Both the position numbers and the translations under genes were made by a program. Shown here one piece after another: positions 26,785 through 35,306 of a DNA stretch of 64,000 bases (position 1 is its first letter; each line of letters opens with the position of its first letter). Below the pieces are notes generated by a model. That model did not search any database. It saw nothing but the letters and a program-made list of their open reading frames with translations, and had not been told where the DNA came from. The DNA comes from Catenuloplanes indicus (lineage in GTDB: Bacteria; Actinomycetota; Actinomycetes; Mycobacteriales; Micromonosporaceae): positions 6,758,001 to 6,822,000 of the forward strand of contig NZ_JAUSUZ010000001.1 in assembly GCF_030813715.1 (NCBI RefSeq), in the 5' to 3' direction.

Positions 26785-27432
26785 TCACTCGGGTGATTCG
26801 GCGATCGCGGCGGCCACTCCGGCGGGATCGGCGAGCATGTGCAGGTGACCGCCGCGGAGCGTGCGGACCGGCCAGCCACGGCGTGCCGCGTCGGCGCGCT
26901 CGTCCGCGTAGGCGTCGCCGAACGCGAGGTAGGTGGCCGGCCGCGCGTCCCACCCGGCCGGCGCGTCCACGCTCGCGGCCAGGTAGCCGAACGGCATCCG
27001 CGCCTGCTCGCGCTCGACCGCCGCCCTGGTCGCGGCGTCGGGGAAGAGCGCGTCGACCGCGTCCGGCGGCCACCAGCCGGTCCACGGCGGCAACCGGCCG
27101 TCCGAGCCGGCCAGGTCCTGCAGCGCTGTCCGGAGACCCTCGGGAGCCACGGGGGTACGGCCGGCGCCCGGCGGCAGGATCGCGTCGGTGAACACCAGCC
27201 GGCGGGCGTCGCGGGCACCGGCGAGCGCGGGCGCGTACAGGCCGGCGTTGCTGTGCGGGACCAGGACCAGATCGTCGCGCTCCGGGATCTGCCGCGCGAA
27301 CGACGCCGCGATCTCCGCCGGGGTGTCGCCGCGCGGCGCCGGGACCACCACGTCCGGCCCGAGCAGCGCGGCGACCGGCGCCCACACGGCCGGCCCGAGG
27401 AACGGGCTCGGCATCAGCACGTAACACGGCAT
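26785..27432 (-). CDS. Small alpha/beta-hydrolase-like protein
   Basis: The 215-residue protein begins MPCYVLMPSPFLGPAVW and has the look of a small alpha/beta hydrolase: LVLVPHSNAGLYAPAL in the place of the nucleophile elbow (PHSNAG, Ser in the usual G-x-S-x-G position but with weak glycine pattern) and a C-terminal GGHLHMLADP with the catalytic histidine. No exact family is recognised. It stands alone between the lipid kinase and the xylanase genes. The same frame extends upstream into the xylanase region only by chance. Confidence 0.72.
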   Translation of the reverse strand: MPCYVLMPSPFLGPAVWAPVAALLGPDVVVPAPRGDTPAEIAASFARQIPERDDLVLVPHSNAGLYAPALAGARDARRLVFTDAILPPGAGRTPVAPEGLRTALQDLAGSDGRLPPWTGWWPPDAVDALFPDAATRAAVEREQARMPFGYLAASVDAPAGWDARPATYLAFGDAYADERADAARRGWPVRTLRGGHLHMLADPAGVAAAIAESPE

Positions 27433-27488
27433 GCCCCCGTTATACGCGCCGCGGGCGGGCCCCGGGGTGCCGCCGGGGCCCGCCGGTC

Positions 27489-29442
27489 TCAGGCGGTGGT
27501 GCAGGTGGTGCCGTTGAGCGTGAACGCGGCCGGTGCCGGGTTCACGCCGGTCCAGCCGGCGAGGAAGCCGACGCTCGCCGAGGCGCCCGGCGCGAGCGTG
27601 CCGTTCCAGGCCGCGTTGCGGATCGTGACCGCGGTGCCGGACTGGCCGCCGGCGCCGCCCCACACCTGGCTGACCCGCTGGCCGCCGGTGAACTCCCAGC
27701 CGAGCGTCCAGGACGCGAGCGCGGCCGGTGCGCCGTTGGTGACCTTCACGTCGCCCTGGAAGCCGCCCGGCCACTGGCCGGTGACCCGGTAGGTGACCGT
27801 GCACGCCCCGGCGGTGCCGGACGGCGTCGGGCTCGCGCTGGCGCCGGGACTCGCGCTCACGGTCGGCGTCGGTGTGCCGACCGTGCCGATCCTGGACGGG
27901 TCGACCACGCCCCAGTACGCGTCCTTCGCCTGCAACCGGGTGTCGAAGAGCAGCGGCGCGTCCTTGCGCGTCACCGGGAACGTGTCCAGCCAGGTGTCGT
28001 CGTCCGCCAGCCCCCAGACCGTCACCGAGGTGATCTCCGCGGCGTACCGGCGGTAGAGCGCGAACAGGTCCCGGTACTTGTACGCCACCTTGAGCAGCCG
28101 GTCCGCCGGTGGCGTGGGGAACGACTCGGACTCGCTGGTGTAGATCGACACGTCCATCTCGGTGATCTGCTGTTCCACGCCGAGCGGGACGAACTTCTGG
28201 ATCATCGCCTCGACCTCGGCGGTGGCCGGCCAGTCGATGTTGACGTGCATCTGGTGCCCGACCGCGTCGATCGGCACGCCCTCGCTCTTCAGCAGCGCGA
28301 CCAGCGCGTACAGCTTGTCGCGCTTGGCCGGCACGTTCGTGTTGTAGTCGTTGATCACCAGCGTGGCGTCCGGCGCGACCTCGCGGGCCACCCGGAACGC
28401 GGTGCGGATGTAGTCCAGCCCGGCGATCTCGTACCAGCGGCTGCGCCGGTAGCCGTCGGGCTGCGACTCGTCGATCACCTCGTTCACCACGTCCCACACC
28501 GGTATGTCGTCGCCGTAGTGGCCGACCACCGCGCGGATGTGCGCCTCCAGCCGGGCCAGCAGCAGCGCCTTGTTCGCCGCGGTGGCGGTCATCGGTGCGC
28601 CGGTGTCGTCCAGGAACACCCAGGCCGGCGTCTGGTTGTGCCAGACCAGCGTGTGACCGCGCACCGCCATGTCGTTCGCCTGCGCGAACGCGACCATGGT
28701 GTCCGCGTCGGCGAACCGGAACGTGCCCTCGGACGGCTCGGTCGCGTCCCACTTCAGCGCGTTGCCGGGCGTGACCGAGTCGAAGTGCTTGGCCAGCAGC
28801 TTGCCGTGCTCGCCGAGCAGCGCGGCCGGTGTGATCGCGGCGCCGACCGGGAACTCGTCCACCACGTCCTTGATCGACGGGATGCCGGTCTGGATCGGCG
28901 TGGCCGGTACGTACGAGACGGTGACGTCGTCCAGGTGGAGGTCGCCCGTGCTGTCCGCGGTCTCCACGTACAGCGTGAGGTAGTCGACCTCGGCCGTGAG
29001 CGTGTAGCGGCCGGTCAGGTTGACCCGAGCCGCCGGCCGTGAGCGCGGTGTTGCCGGCCACCTGGTCGTAGGCTGTGGTGCCGTCGGTACGGCGCTCGAC
29101 GCTGAGCCGCGCGCTGTCCGACCCGGCGGCGAGCCGCACCCAGGCGGAGATCGTGTACTGGATGCCCGGCCGGAACGTGTCCAGCACGTCCAGCACCGGG
29201 CCCTCCCAGGCGGCGGTCCGGCCGGTGATCGCGAGGCTGCCGGAGCCGCCGTGCGCGACCGTGCCGCTGGGTGCGACGGTCTCACCGCCGCGCGGCACCC
29301 AGCCGCCGGCCGTGCCGTCCTCGAAGGTGTGGGTCACGACCGTGACCGGTTCATCCGCGTGCGCGTTCGCCAGCGGTACGAGCACGGCCGCGAGAAGTCC
29401 GGCCGCGACGACGGGAGCGAGGCGCGTCCATGTCGCGCGCAT
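27489..29442 (-). pseudogene. Endo-1,4-beta-xylanase (CBM4_9-GH10-CBM2) with a one-base frameshift
   Basis: Reading from ATG 29442, a signal peptide (ANAHA) leads into a CBM4_9-type domain (THTFEDGTAGGWVPRGG...). At about 29027 the frame breaks inside that domain. The other frame continues VNLTGRYTLTAEVDYLTLYVETAD into a complete GH10 catalytic domain with acid/base Glu in WDVVNEV and nucleophile Glu in ITEMDVS, a Thr/Pro/Ser linker, and a C-terminal CBM2 (TVTYRVTGQWPGGFQGDVKV...). Removing one G at 29027 restores the conserved AGGWVNLTG. So either the copy is broken, or this is a base-call error. All other parts look intact and under selection. Confidence 0.85.
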
Positions 29443-29590
29443 ATCTGGGCTGCCTTTCCGGGGCACGGGACGGCACGCGTGGTGACGCGGCCAGGACAGG
29501 CCCGGCACGAGCCCGCGTGCCGGCGGCGCCCCGGCACACCGCCCCGGGCTCCCGGCCGGAACGGTTCACGGGCGCGTGGAGCCCGCCGAG

Positions 29591-29636
29591 TCACCGATGG
29601 TGATCGATGCTATGGGTTTTCCTGGCTGCACGTCAA
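29591..29636 (-). promoter_or_regulatory. Xylanase promoter with a perfect 13-bp operator
   Basis: On the minus strand TTGACG (29631-29636), an 18-base spacer and TAGCAT (29607-29612) form a good promoter. Just downstream, across the expected start point, lies TCACCGATGGTGA (29591-29603), a perfect palindrome. The xylanase ATG is about 150 bases further on. A repressor bound at the palindrome would block transcription; its identity is unknown. Confidence 0.6.
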
Positions 29637-30244
29637 CGCGCGGCCGTGGCCAGGCACGCGGCGGCGGTCCCGGCCAGCGGTGCGTCCGGGCCGGCCGGCA
29701 CGATCATGACCGCCGGGTGGGCGGCGGCCAGCTCGGCCAGTTCCGCGGCCGGGTCGCCGCCGGACCAGACGACCAGCCGGGCTGGGATGGCGCGGGCGGC
29801 CGCGTCGGAGATGGCGGCCCACGGCACCTCCGCGCCGAGCCGCCAGCTCTCCACGCCGTGCTCGAGCAGCACCGCGGCGAGCGCGGTGAGCGGCAGGTCG
29901 CCGGGCTCGCCGGGCGGGGCCGCCAGCATCACGGTGGGCGCGAGGTCGCGGCGGGCCAGCCGGCGGAGGCGCTCGTCCAGGGCCGCGCGGACGCCGGCGG
30001 CCAGCGCCAGCGCGGGCGCGTTGGCCGGGCCGGCGGTGGCGGCGAGCGCGGGCGCGCAGAGGTGCGTCCAGGTGTCCAGCGTGCCGTCGGTCTCCAGCGC
30101 GTCGCCGACCAGGCGGGCCACGGCGCGGTCGTCGACCCGGCCGGCCGCGGCGAGCAGCCGGCGCATCGGGCCGGGAGTGACCGGGGTGCAGCCGCCGGAA
30201 CCGGGTAAGAAGACGGTGCGGTGAAGGCGGGGCGCGGATGTCAC
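29633..30244 (-). CDS. Degenerate B12-binding-like domain protein
   Basis: The 203-residue protein resembles the C-terminal sensory half of MerR/B12 regulators such as CarH: a helical part (MRRLLAAAGRVDDRAVARLV...LCAPALAA...AALDERLRRLA) and a Rossmann-like part (TVMLAAPPGEPGDLPLTALAAVLLEHGVESWRLGAEVPW). The DNA-binding half is absent, and the loop that normally holds the cobalamin-ligating histidine reads GEPGD here, so it probably does not bind B12 in the usual way. GTG 30244 is the start. It diverges from a MarR regulator gene, so the two may share control. Confidence 0.65.
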   Translation of the reverse strand: MTSAPRLHRTVFLPGSGGCTPVTPGPMRRLLAAAGRVDDRAVARLVGDALETDGTLDTWTHLCAPALAATAGPANAPALALAAGVRAALDERLRRLARRDLAPTVMLAAPPGEPGDLPLTALAAVLLEHGVESWRLGAEVPWAAISDAAARAIPARLVVWSGGDPAAELAELAAAHPAVMIVPAGPDAPLAGTAAACLATAAR

Positions 30245-30372
30245 GGGGTGGGCCTCACAAGCGTCTGCGGTGGTGTGCAAGGTTGATGCGAGGCGCGGCC
30301 GTGGCCGTACCGGTGCACGGTTTTCAGATTGGTTCGATTTTCGTACCATCCTAACGAAGAGGTGGCAACCCC

Positions 30373-30837
30373 GTGGCGGACAGCCGTGCGGTGCTCATGG
30401 CGCTGGAGCGGATGAAGCAGTCGCACCTGACGCTGCACCACGCGGTGGCGCGACGACTTAAGATCAACTCAATCGACGCGGAGGCGATCGCGCACCTGAT
30501 AGCGGACGAACCGCTGACCCAGGAGGTGCTGCGCGCCCGGCTGCTGATCAGCAAGAGTGCGATGACCGCGCTGGTCGACCGTCTGGTGCGGGACGACTTC
30601 CTGGTCCGGCACGCGAACCCGGCGGACCGGCGCTCCACGCTGCTCACCGTCTCCCCCCGGGCCCGGCACGGCTGGGCGAACGGCATGCAGCGGGTCTTCG
30701 ACACGATGGACCCGGTGGCGGCGGCGCTCGGGCCGGACGCCGCCGCCGTGGTGGCCGAGTTCCTCGACCGCGTCACCGAGCTGCAGCTCAAGCTGGCCGA
30801 CGACGTGATGCGCTACCGCTCAGAAGCGGGGGAGTAG
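30373..30837 (+). CDS. MarR-family transcriptional regulator
   Basis: The 154-residue protein has the MarR fold with recognition helix SKSAMTALVDRLVRDDFL and the wing ANPADRRSTLLTVS (the family DRR). The start is a GTG at 30373 with GAGG upstream. A loose inverted repeat TTCGT-N9-ACGAA (30340-30358) sits just before the gene and could be its own operator. The 3' end overlaps the convergent flavin-oxidoreductase gene by 18 bases. The effector is not known; the divergent partner is the B12-binding-like protein. Confidence 0.85.
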   Translation: MADSRAVLMALERMKQSHLTLHHAVARRLKINSIDAEAIAHLIADEPLTQEVLRARLLISKSAMTALVDRLVRDDFLVRHANPADRRSTLLTVSPRARHGWANGMQRVFDTMDPVAAALGPDAAAVVAEFLDRVTELQLKLADDVMRYRSEAGE

Positions 30838-31770
30838 TTCCTTCTGCGCCCACTCCAGGAACTCCGGCTGGCTGTCGCCGCCGACCTGGACCACGGCCAC
30901 GTGGCTGAACCCGGCGTCGACGAACTTCTGGATCGCGGCGACGTGCTTCTCCACGTCCGGCCCGCAGCTGACCGCCTCGGCCACGTCCTCCTCGCGCACG
31001 GTCTGGGTGGCGGCCGCGAACGACTCCGGCTCCGGCAGCTCCGCGTTGACCTTCCAGGTGAGGCCGGACCAGCGCCACTGGTCGTGCACGATCTTGCGGC
31101 AGGCCTTCTCGTCCGGGCCCCAGCAGATCGGCACCTGGCCGTACCGGTTCCCGGTGCCGCCCGCCTCCCGGTAGGAGTTCAGCAGGTCCGCGTCCGGCTC
31201 GATCGCCACGACCGCGTCGCCGTACTCCGCCGCGAGCCGGGCCGAGGAACTGCCGGAGATCGCGACGGCCATCGGCACGTGCGCCTCGGGCCGGTCCCAG
31301 ATCCGGGCCTCGGGCACGTCGAAGTACGTGCCGGAGTAGGTCAGCCGCTCGCCGGCCAGCAGCGGCCGGATGATCTGCAGCGCCTCCTCGAACATGTCGT
31401 GCCGGTCCTGCACGTGCGGCCACGGCCCGACCACGTGCTCGTTCAGGTTCTCGCCGGAGCCGAGCCCGAGCGTGAACCGGCCCTCGGAGAGCACGCCGAC
31501 CGTGGACGCCTTCTGCGCCACGACGGCCGGGTGGTAGCGGCGGATCGGGCAGGTGACGTACGACAGCATCTCCACCCGCGAGGTGGCGTGCGCGACCGCG
31601 CCGAGCACCGACCAGGCGTAGGGCGAATGCCCCTGCGACTCCAGCCACGGGTTGTAGTGGTCGGACATCACCAGGTGGCCGAACCCGGCCGCCTCCGCGC
31701 GGATCGCGTAATCCACCAGCTCCCGCGGTCCGGACTGCTCACTCATCAACGTATAGCCAATGGACACCAT
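30820..31770 (-). CDS. LLM-class F420-dependent oxidoreductase
   Basis: The 316-residue protein has the luciferase-like TIM-barrel pattern: IGYTLMSEQSGPRELVDYAIRAEAAGFGHLVMSDHYNPW at the start, GLGSGENLNEHV in the middle and GFSHVAVVQVGGD near the end. The spacing and GSGENLNEH are close to F420-dependent glucose-6-phosphate dehydrogenase-like enzymes of actinobacteria, so reduced or oxidised F420 is the likely cofactor; the substrate is unknown. GGAGG precedes the ATG at 31770. Confidence 0.85.
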   Translation of the reverse strand: MVSIGYTLMSEQSGPRELVDYAIRAEAAGFGHLVMSDHYNPWLESQGHSPYAWSVLGAVAHATSRVEMLSYVTCPIRRYHPAVVAQKASTVGVLSEGRFTLGLGSGENLNEHVVGPWPHVQDRHDMFEEALQIIRPLLAGERLTYSGTYFDVPEARIWDRPEAHVPMAVAISGSSSARLAAEYGDAVVAIEPDADLLNSYREAGGTGNRYGQVPICWGPDEKACRKIVHDQWRWSGLTWKVNAELPEPESFAAATQTVREEDVAEAVSCGPDVEKHVAAIQKFVDAGFSHVAVVQVGGDSQPEFLEWAQKELLPRF

Positions 31771-31889
31771 GGGCGGACAACCTCCTTCGACGGGTACGCC
31801 TTACCCGCGCGTCCGGCGGCGAACCTTGACACCGGGCATGTGACCGCTAACATTCGTACCCTTGAATCCTCTTGCCTCCGGAGGCGACC

Positions 31890-33254
31890 GTGCTCCGCAC
31901 CGTGCTCGCGGGTGTCGTCCTGTCCGTGTCCGCCGTGGTGGGCGTCGACGCGGCCGCGGTGCTGCCGGCCGGTGCCGCGTCGCTGGAGTCGGTCGGCAAC
32001 CCCGGGCGGTACGTGCGGCACCAGGACTCGCTCGCCCGGCTCGATCCGGTGAGCCCGGTCAGCGCGGCGCAGCTCAAGTCGGACGCCACGTTCACGATCG
32101 TCAACGGCCTGGCGTCGCCGGCGTGCTACTCGTTCCAGGCGCGGAACGGGCAGTTCCTGCGGCATCGCGACTGGCGGCTGCGGATCGACACGAACACCGG
32201 CGACGCCACGTTCCGTGCGGACGCCACGTTCTGTGCCGTGGACGGCGCGCTCGCGTCGTACAACTATCCCGGCCGGCGGGTCCGGCAGCGGGACTTCGCG
32301 CTCTGGCTGGACGCCGTCGTCGACACGCCGGAGTTCCGTGCGGACAGCGCGTTCCGGATCGTCGCGCCGTGGGCGCCGCGCACCACGCGGAACCCGGTGC
32401 TCCCCGGCCTGTTCGCCGACCCGCACATCGCCGCGTTCAACGGCCGCTACTACCTCTATCCGACCACCGACGGGTACGCGAGCTGGTCCGGTACCTACTA
32501 CAAGGCGTTCTCCTCGGCCGACCTGGTCACCTGGACCGACCACGGTGTGATCCTGGACCACGGGCCCGACGTGTCCTGGGCCGACAACTCCGCGTGGGCG
32601 CCCGCGGTCGCGGCCGCGAACGGGCGCTACTACCTGTACTTCAGTGGCGGCGCGGCCGGTGGCAACACGGCGAAACAGCTCGGCGTGGCGGTCTCCGGCT
32701 CGCCGGCCGGCCCGTTCCGGGACGCGCTCGGCGTGCCGCTGGTCCGATCCGGGCAGTTCTCCGGCGGGCAGGCGATCGACCCGATGGTCTTCACCGACGA
32801 CGACGGACGGTCCTATCTGTACTGGGGTCAGGGTGTGGCGCGGGCGGTGCCGCTCCACGCGGACATGGTGTCGTTCGACCCGGCGCAGGTCCGGACGATC
32901 ACGCCGGCCGGCTACAACGAGGCGCCGTTCGTGTTCAAGCGGAACGGCGTCTACTACCTGATGTGGTCGGAGAACGACACGCGCAGCGAGGACTACCGCG
33001 TCGCGTACGCCACCGGCGCCGGGCCGCTCGGGCCGTGGACGCCGCGAGGCGTGGTGCTGCAGAAGCGGCTCGACGCGGGGATCAAGGGGCCGGGGCATCA
33101 CTCGGTGGTCCGGGCGCCGGGCACGGACACCTGGTACATCGCTTACCACCGGTTCGCGGTCCCGGCCGGCGACGGCACCAACCGGGAGACCGCGATCGAC
33201 CCGATGACGTTCGGCGCGGACGGCTCGATCCGCCCGGTCGTCCCGAGCCCGTGA
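31890..33254 (+). CDS. Secreted AbfB-domain / glycoside hydrolase family 43 enzyme
   Basis: The 454-residue protein starts at GTG 31890 with GGAGG eight bases upstream; an in-frame TTG at 31872 is less likely. After a signal peptide (about 1-29) comes an AbfB arabinofuran-binding domain (about 30-165: VGNPGRYVRHQD...FRADATF repeated). A GH43 five-blade propeller follows (about 175-454) with the base Asp in LFADPHIAAF, the pKa-tuning Asp in IDPMVFTDDDG and the acid Glu in YNEAPFVFKR. The most likely activity is alpha-L-arabinofuranosidase or beta-xylosidase on arabinoxylan, fitting the nearby xylanase. Confidence 0.88.
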   Translation: MLRTVLAGVVLSVSAVVGVDAAAVLPAGAASLESVGNPGRYVRHQDSLARLDPVSPVSAAQLKSDATFTIVNGLASPACYSFQARNGQFLRHRDWRLRIDTNTGDATFRADATFCAVDGALASYNYPGRRVRQRDFALWLDAVVDTPEFRADSAFRIVAPWAPRTTRNPVLPGLFADPHIAAFNGRYYLYPTTDGYASWSGTYYKAFSSADLVTWTDHGVILDHGPDVSWADNSAWAPAVAAANGRYYLYFSGGAAGGNTAKQLGVAVSGSPAGPFRDALGVPLVRSGQFSGGQAIDPMVFTDDDGRSYLYWGQGVARAVPLHADMVSFDPAQVRTITPAGYNEAPFVFKRNGVYYLMWSENDTRSEDYRVAYATGAGPLGPWTPRGVVLQKRLDAGIKGPGHHSVVRAPGTDTWYIAYHRFAVPAGDGTNRETAIDPMTFGADGSIRPVVPSP

Positions 33255-33270
33255 CCGGCCACCGGGTGCG

Positions 33271-33867
33271 CTACCCGAGCTTGGGCAGGATCTTCGTGGC
33301 GACCTGCTTGGCGACCTTGAGGTTCGCGGCGTCCTCGCCGCCCCGGGCGTAGACGTCGAGCAACAGCGTGCCGGTGCGCACGTACAGGTGGCCGGACTGG
33401 GTGAAGGCGTCGTCGCCGAGGCCGGGGACCGGCGTGCCGGTGCTGGCCTGCCGGGCGAACTCGGTCTTCGTGGTGTGGCTGAGGAAGACCGCGAGCTGGC
33501 CGTCGGTGAGCTGCCACTGGCAGAAGCGGGCCGCGGCGGTCTCGTCCTCGCCGTCGGGGTCCACCTGGCTGACCTGACGGCCGGTCAGCGCGATGACCTC
33601 GATCCGGGTCAGCAGATCGCAGGGGTCGCCGATGGTGGCGCCATCGGCCGGCTTCGTGCCGCCGGGCTTGCCGTTCGGCAGTCCGGGCATGCCGCTGGGC
33701 AGCGCGTTCGGCAGGCCGGACGGCTTCCCGGTTTCGGCGGGCGCGGGCGTGGTGGCGGCGGGCGGGGCGGGCTCGGGGTTCTCCGTGCTGATCAGGACGC
33801 AGCCGGAGAGCGCGGGCACGGTGAGGACGGCGGCGGCGATCAGCGGGAGGGCGCGGCGGCGGATCAT
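33271..33867 (-). CDS. Secreted lipoprotein with DUF3558-like domain
   Basis: The 198-residue protein has a lipoprotein signal (lipobox LSGC, Cys about residue 23) and a Pro/Gly/Ala-rich low-complexity stretch (about 30-72). The globular part has the DUF3558-like pattern: DPCDLLTRIEV near its start, a second cysteine in AARFCQWQL, and VPGLGDDAF, which actinobacterial DUF3558 proteins share. Role is unknown; it is outside the cell, attached to the membrane. The ATG at 33867 is preceded by GGAGAG. It is divergent from the lacI-type gene. Confidence 0.75.
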   Translation of the reverse strand: MIRRRALPLIAAAVLTVPALSGCVLISTENPEPAPPAATTPAPAETGKPSGLPNALPSGMPGLPNGKPGGTKPADGATIGDPCDLLTRIEVIALTGRQVSQVDPDGEDETAAARFCQWQLTDGQLAVFLSHTTKTEFARQASTGTPVPGLGDDAFTQSGHLYVRTGTLLLDVYARGGEDAANLKVAKQVATKILPKLG

Positions 33868-34095
33868 CTCTGACTCTCCGGAGGGCAGGTCGGCTGGCGG
33901 ATGTCTCGAAGCCTGTGGCACGGCGGGTGCCGGCGGCGGTCGCGCGCCGGATCGCGGCACATTTCCGGGAGTCCGCGGGTGACGGTGCGGGCCGCCGGGT
34001 TGCCGCAGGTGGTGGCGGAGTTCGATGTGCCGCGCGGTAGCCGGAGCCCGCCGGTCGCGGGCCGGTAACGCCGAGGAAATCCCGCAGTCATGCCA

Positions 34096-34145
34096 TTGAC
34101 ATGACGTACGTCTCAGTCGTAGCTTTCCAGTCGAAGCGTTTCGAC
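34096..34145 (+). promoter_or_regulatory. lacI-type gene promoter with overlapping CGAAGCG operator
   Basis: TTGACA (34096-34101), an 18-base spacer and TAGCTT (34120-34125) form the promoter. Directly downstream GTCGAAGCGTTTCGAC (34130-34145) is a LacI-type dyad centred on GCGT, and a second half, GCTTCGAC, follows at 34151-34158. The site's place just past the -10 is typical for autorepression by the regulator encoded 57 bases downstream. The rest of the 334-base divergent gap shows nothing else clear. Confidence 0.7.
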
Positions 34146-34201
34146 TAACCGCTTCGACGCAGCTGACCTGCGGTTTTGCGACACCAAAGGAGGTGGGTCA
34201 C

Positions 34202-35227
34202 ATGGCTTCCATGGCCGACGTGGCTCGCCGGGCGAACGTCGCGGTCTCCACCGTCTCCTACGCGCTGAACGGCACACGGCCGGTCGCGAAGGCCACGGCG
34301 GACCGCATCCACCGGGCCATGGACGAGCTCGGCTACCGGCCGAACGCGCTGGCCCGCGGCCTGGCCAGCCGGCGCAGCCGGAACGTGGCACTGATCTTCC
34401 CGATGCTGGAGCGCGGCCTCGGCCTGACCGAGATGGAGTTCGTCAGTGCGGCCGCGGAGACCGCCGGTGACCTCGGCTACCACCTGGTGCTCTGGTCCAC
34501 GCCGCTGGGCGACACCGAGCTGCTCACCAAGCTGACCCGGCAGGGCCTGGTCGACGGCGTGGTGATCATGGAGGTGCACCTGGCGGATGCGCGGATCGAG
34601 ATGCTGCGCCGCACCGGCGTGCCGTTCTGCATGATCGGCCGGACCGGCGACAACGGCGACGATCCCTTTGCCGACATCGACTTCGAGAGCACGGTGCGGG
34701 ACGCGGTGGCGCACCTGCGGGCGCTCGGCCACGAGAAGATCGGCTTCATCAACCACTCGCGCGCCTCGTACGACGCCGGGTACGGGCCGTCGGTCCGGGC
34801 CGCGCACGCGTTCGAGGACGCCGCGGGCGCGGACGGCGTCAGCCGCTTCTGTGACGACTCGCCGACGGCCGGCCGGGAGATCTGGCGCGAGCTGACCGCG
34901 GCCGCGCCCGGCGTGACCGGCCTGATCGTCATGAACGAGCGGGCGAGCGCGGGCGTGCTGGCCGCCATCGCGCAGCAGGGGGCACGCGTACCCGAGGATT
35001 TTTCGGTACTTTCGGTCGCTTCCTCCGAGCGGGTCGCCGAGATGACCTACCCGCCACTGACCACGTTCCACCCGCCCGCGGCGGAACTGGGCCGGCTGGG
35101 CGTGCAGGTGCTCATCGATCGCCTGGAGGGGCGCGAGGTTCCGCTCGTGCAACAGCTCATCCCCTGCCGGCTGGTGCTGCGTGACAGCACCGGCCCGGCG
35201 AACCGACAACCGGGGGCCGGGAACTGA
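34202..35227 (+). CDS. LacI-family transcriptional regulator
   Basis: The 341-residue protein has the N-terminal LacI headpiece (residues 4-50: MADVARRANVAVSTVSYALNG, with the hinge helix RPNALARGLASRRS) and a periplasmic-binding-protein-like effector domain. ATG 34202 was chosen because AAAGGAGG stands nine bases upstream; a GTG at 34193 lies inside that ribosome site. The downstream genes (binding protein, two permeases, alpha-xylosidase) suggest it senses a xylose-containing oligosaccharide and represses the operon. That is inferred from context. Confidence 0.9.
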   Translation: MASMADVARRANVAVSTVSYALNGTRPVAKATADRIHRAMDELGYRPNALARGLASRRSRNVALIFPMLERGLGLTEMEFVSAAAETAGDLGYHLVLWSTPLGDTELLTKLTRQGLVDGVVIMEVHLADARIEMLRRTGVPFCMIGRTGDNGDDPFADIDFESTVRDAVAHLRALGHEKIGFINHSRASYDAGYGPSVRAAHAFEDAAGADGVSRFCDDSPTAGREIWRELTAAAPGVTGLIVMNERASAGVLAAIAQQGARVPEDFSVLSVASSERVAEMTYPPLTTFHPPAAELGRLGVQVLIDRLEGREVPLVQQLIPCRLVLRDSTGPANRQPGAGN

Positions 35228-35306
35228 CGTCCCGGTCCCGCACCGAAGAGGCACGTCTTTCTTATCCACTCACCAGAGGCACCAACCGCTCCATCAGGAG
35301 GACGGC

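Noticed and set aside
26785-29508. 907-residue fusion of xylanase N-terminus and alpha/beta hydrolase
   Set aside because: The apparent fusion arises from the frameshift in the xylanase gene; the middle 500 residues are shadow coding.
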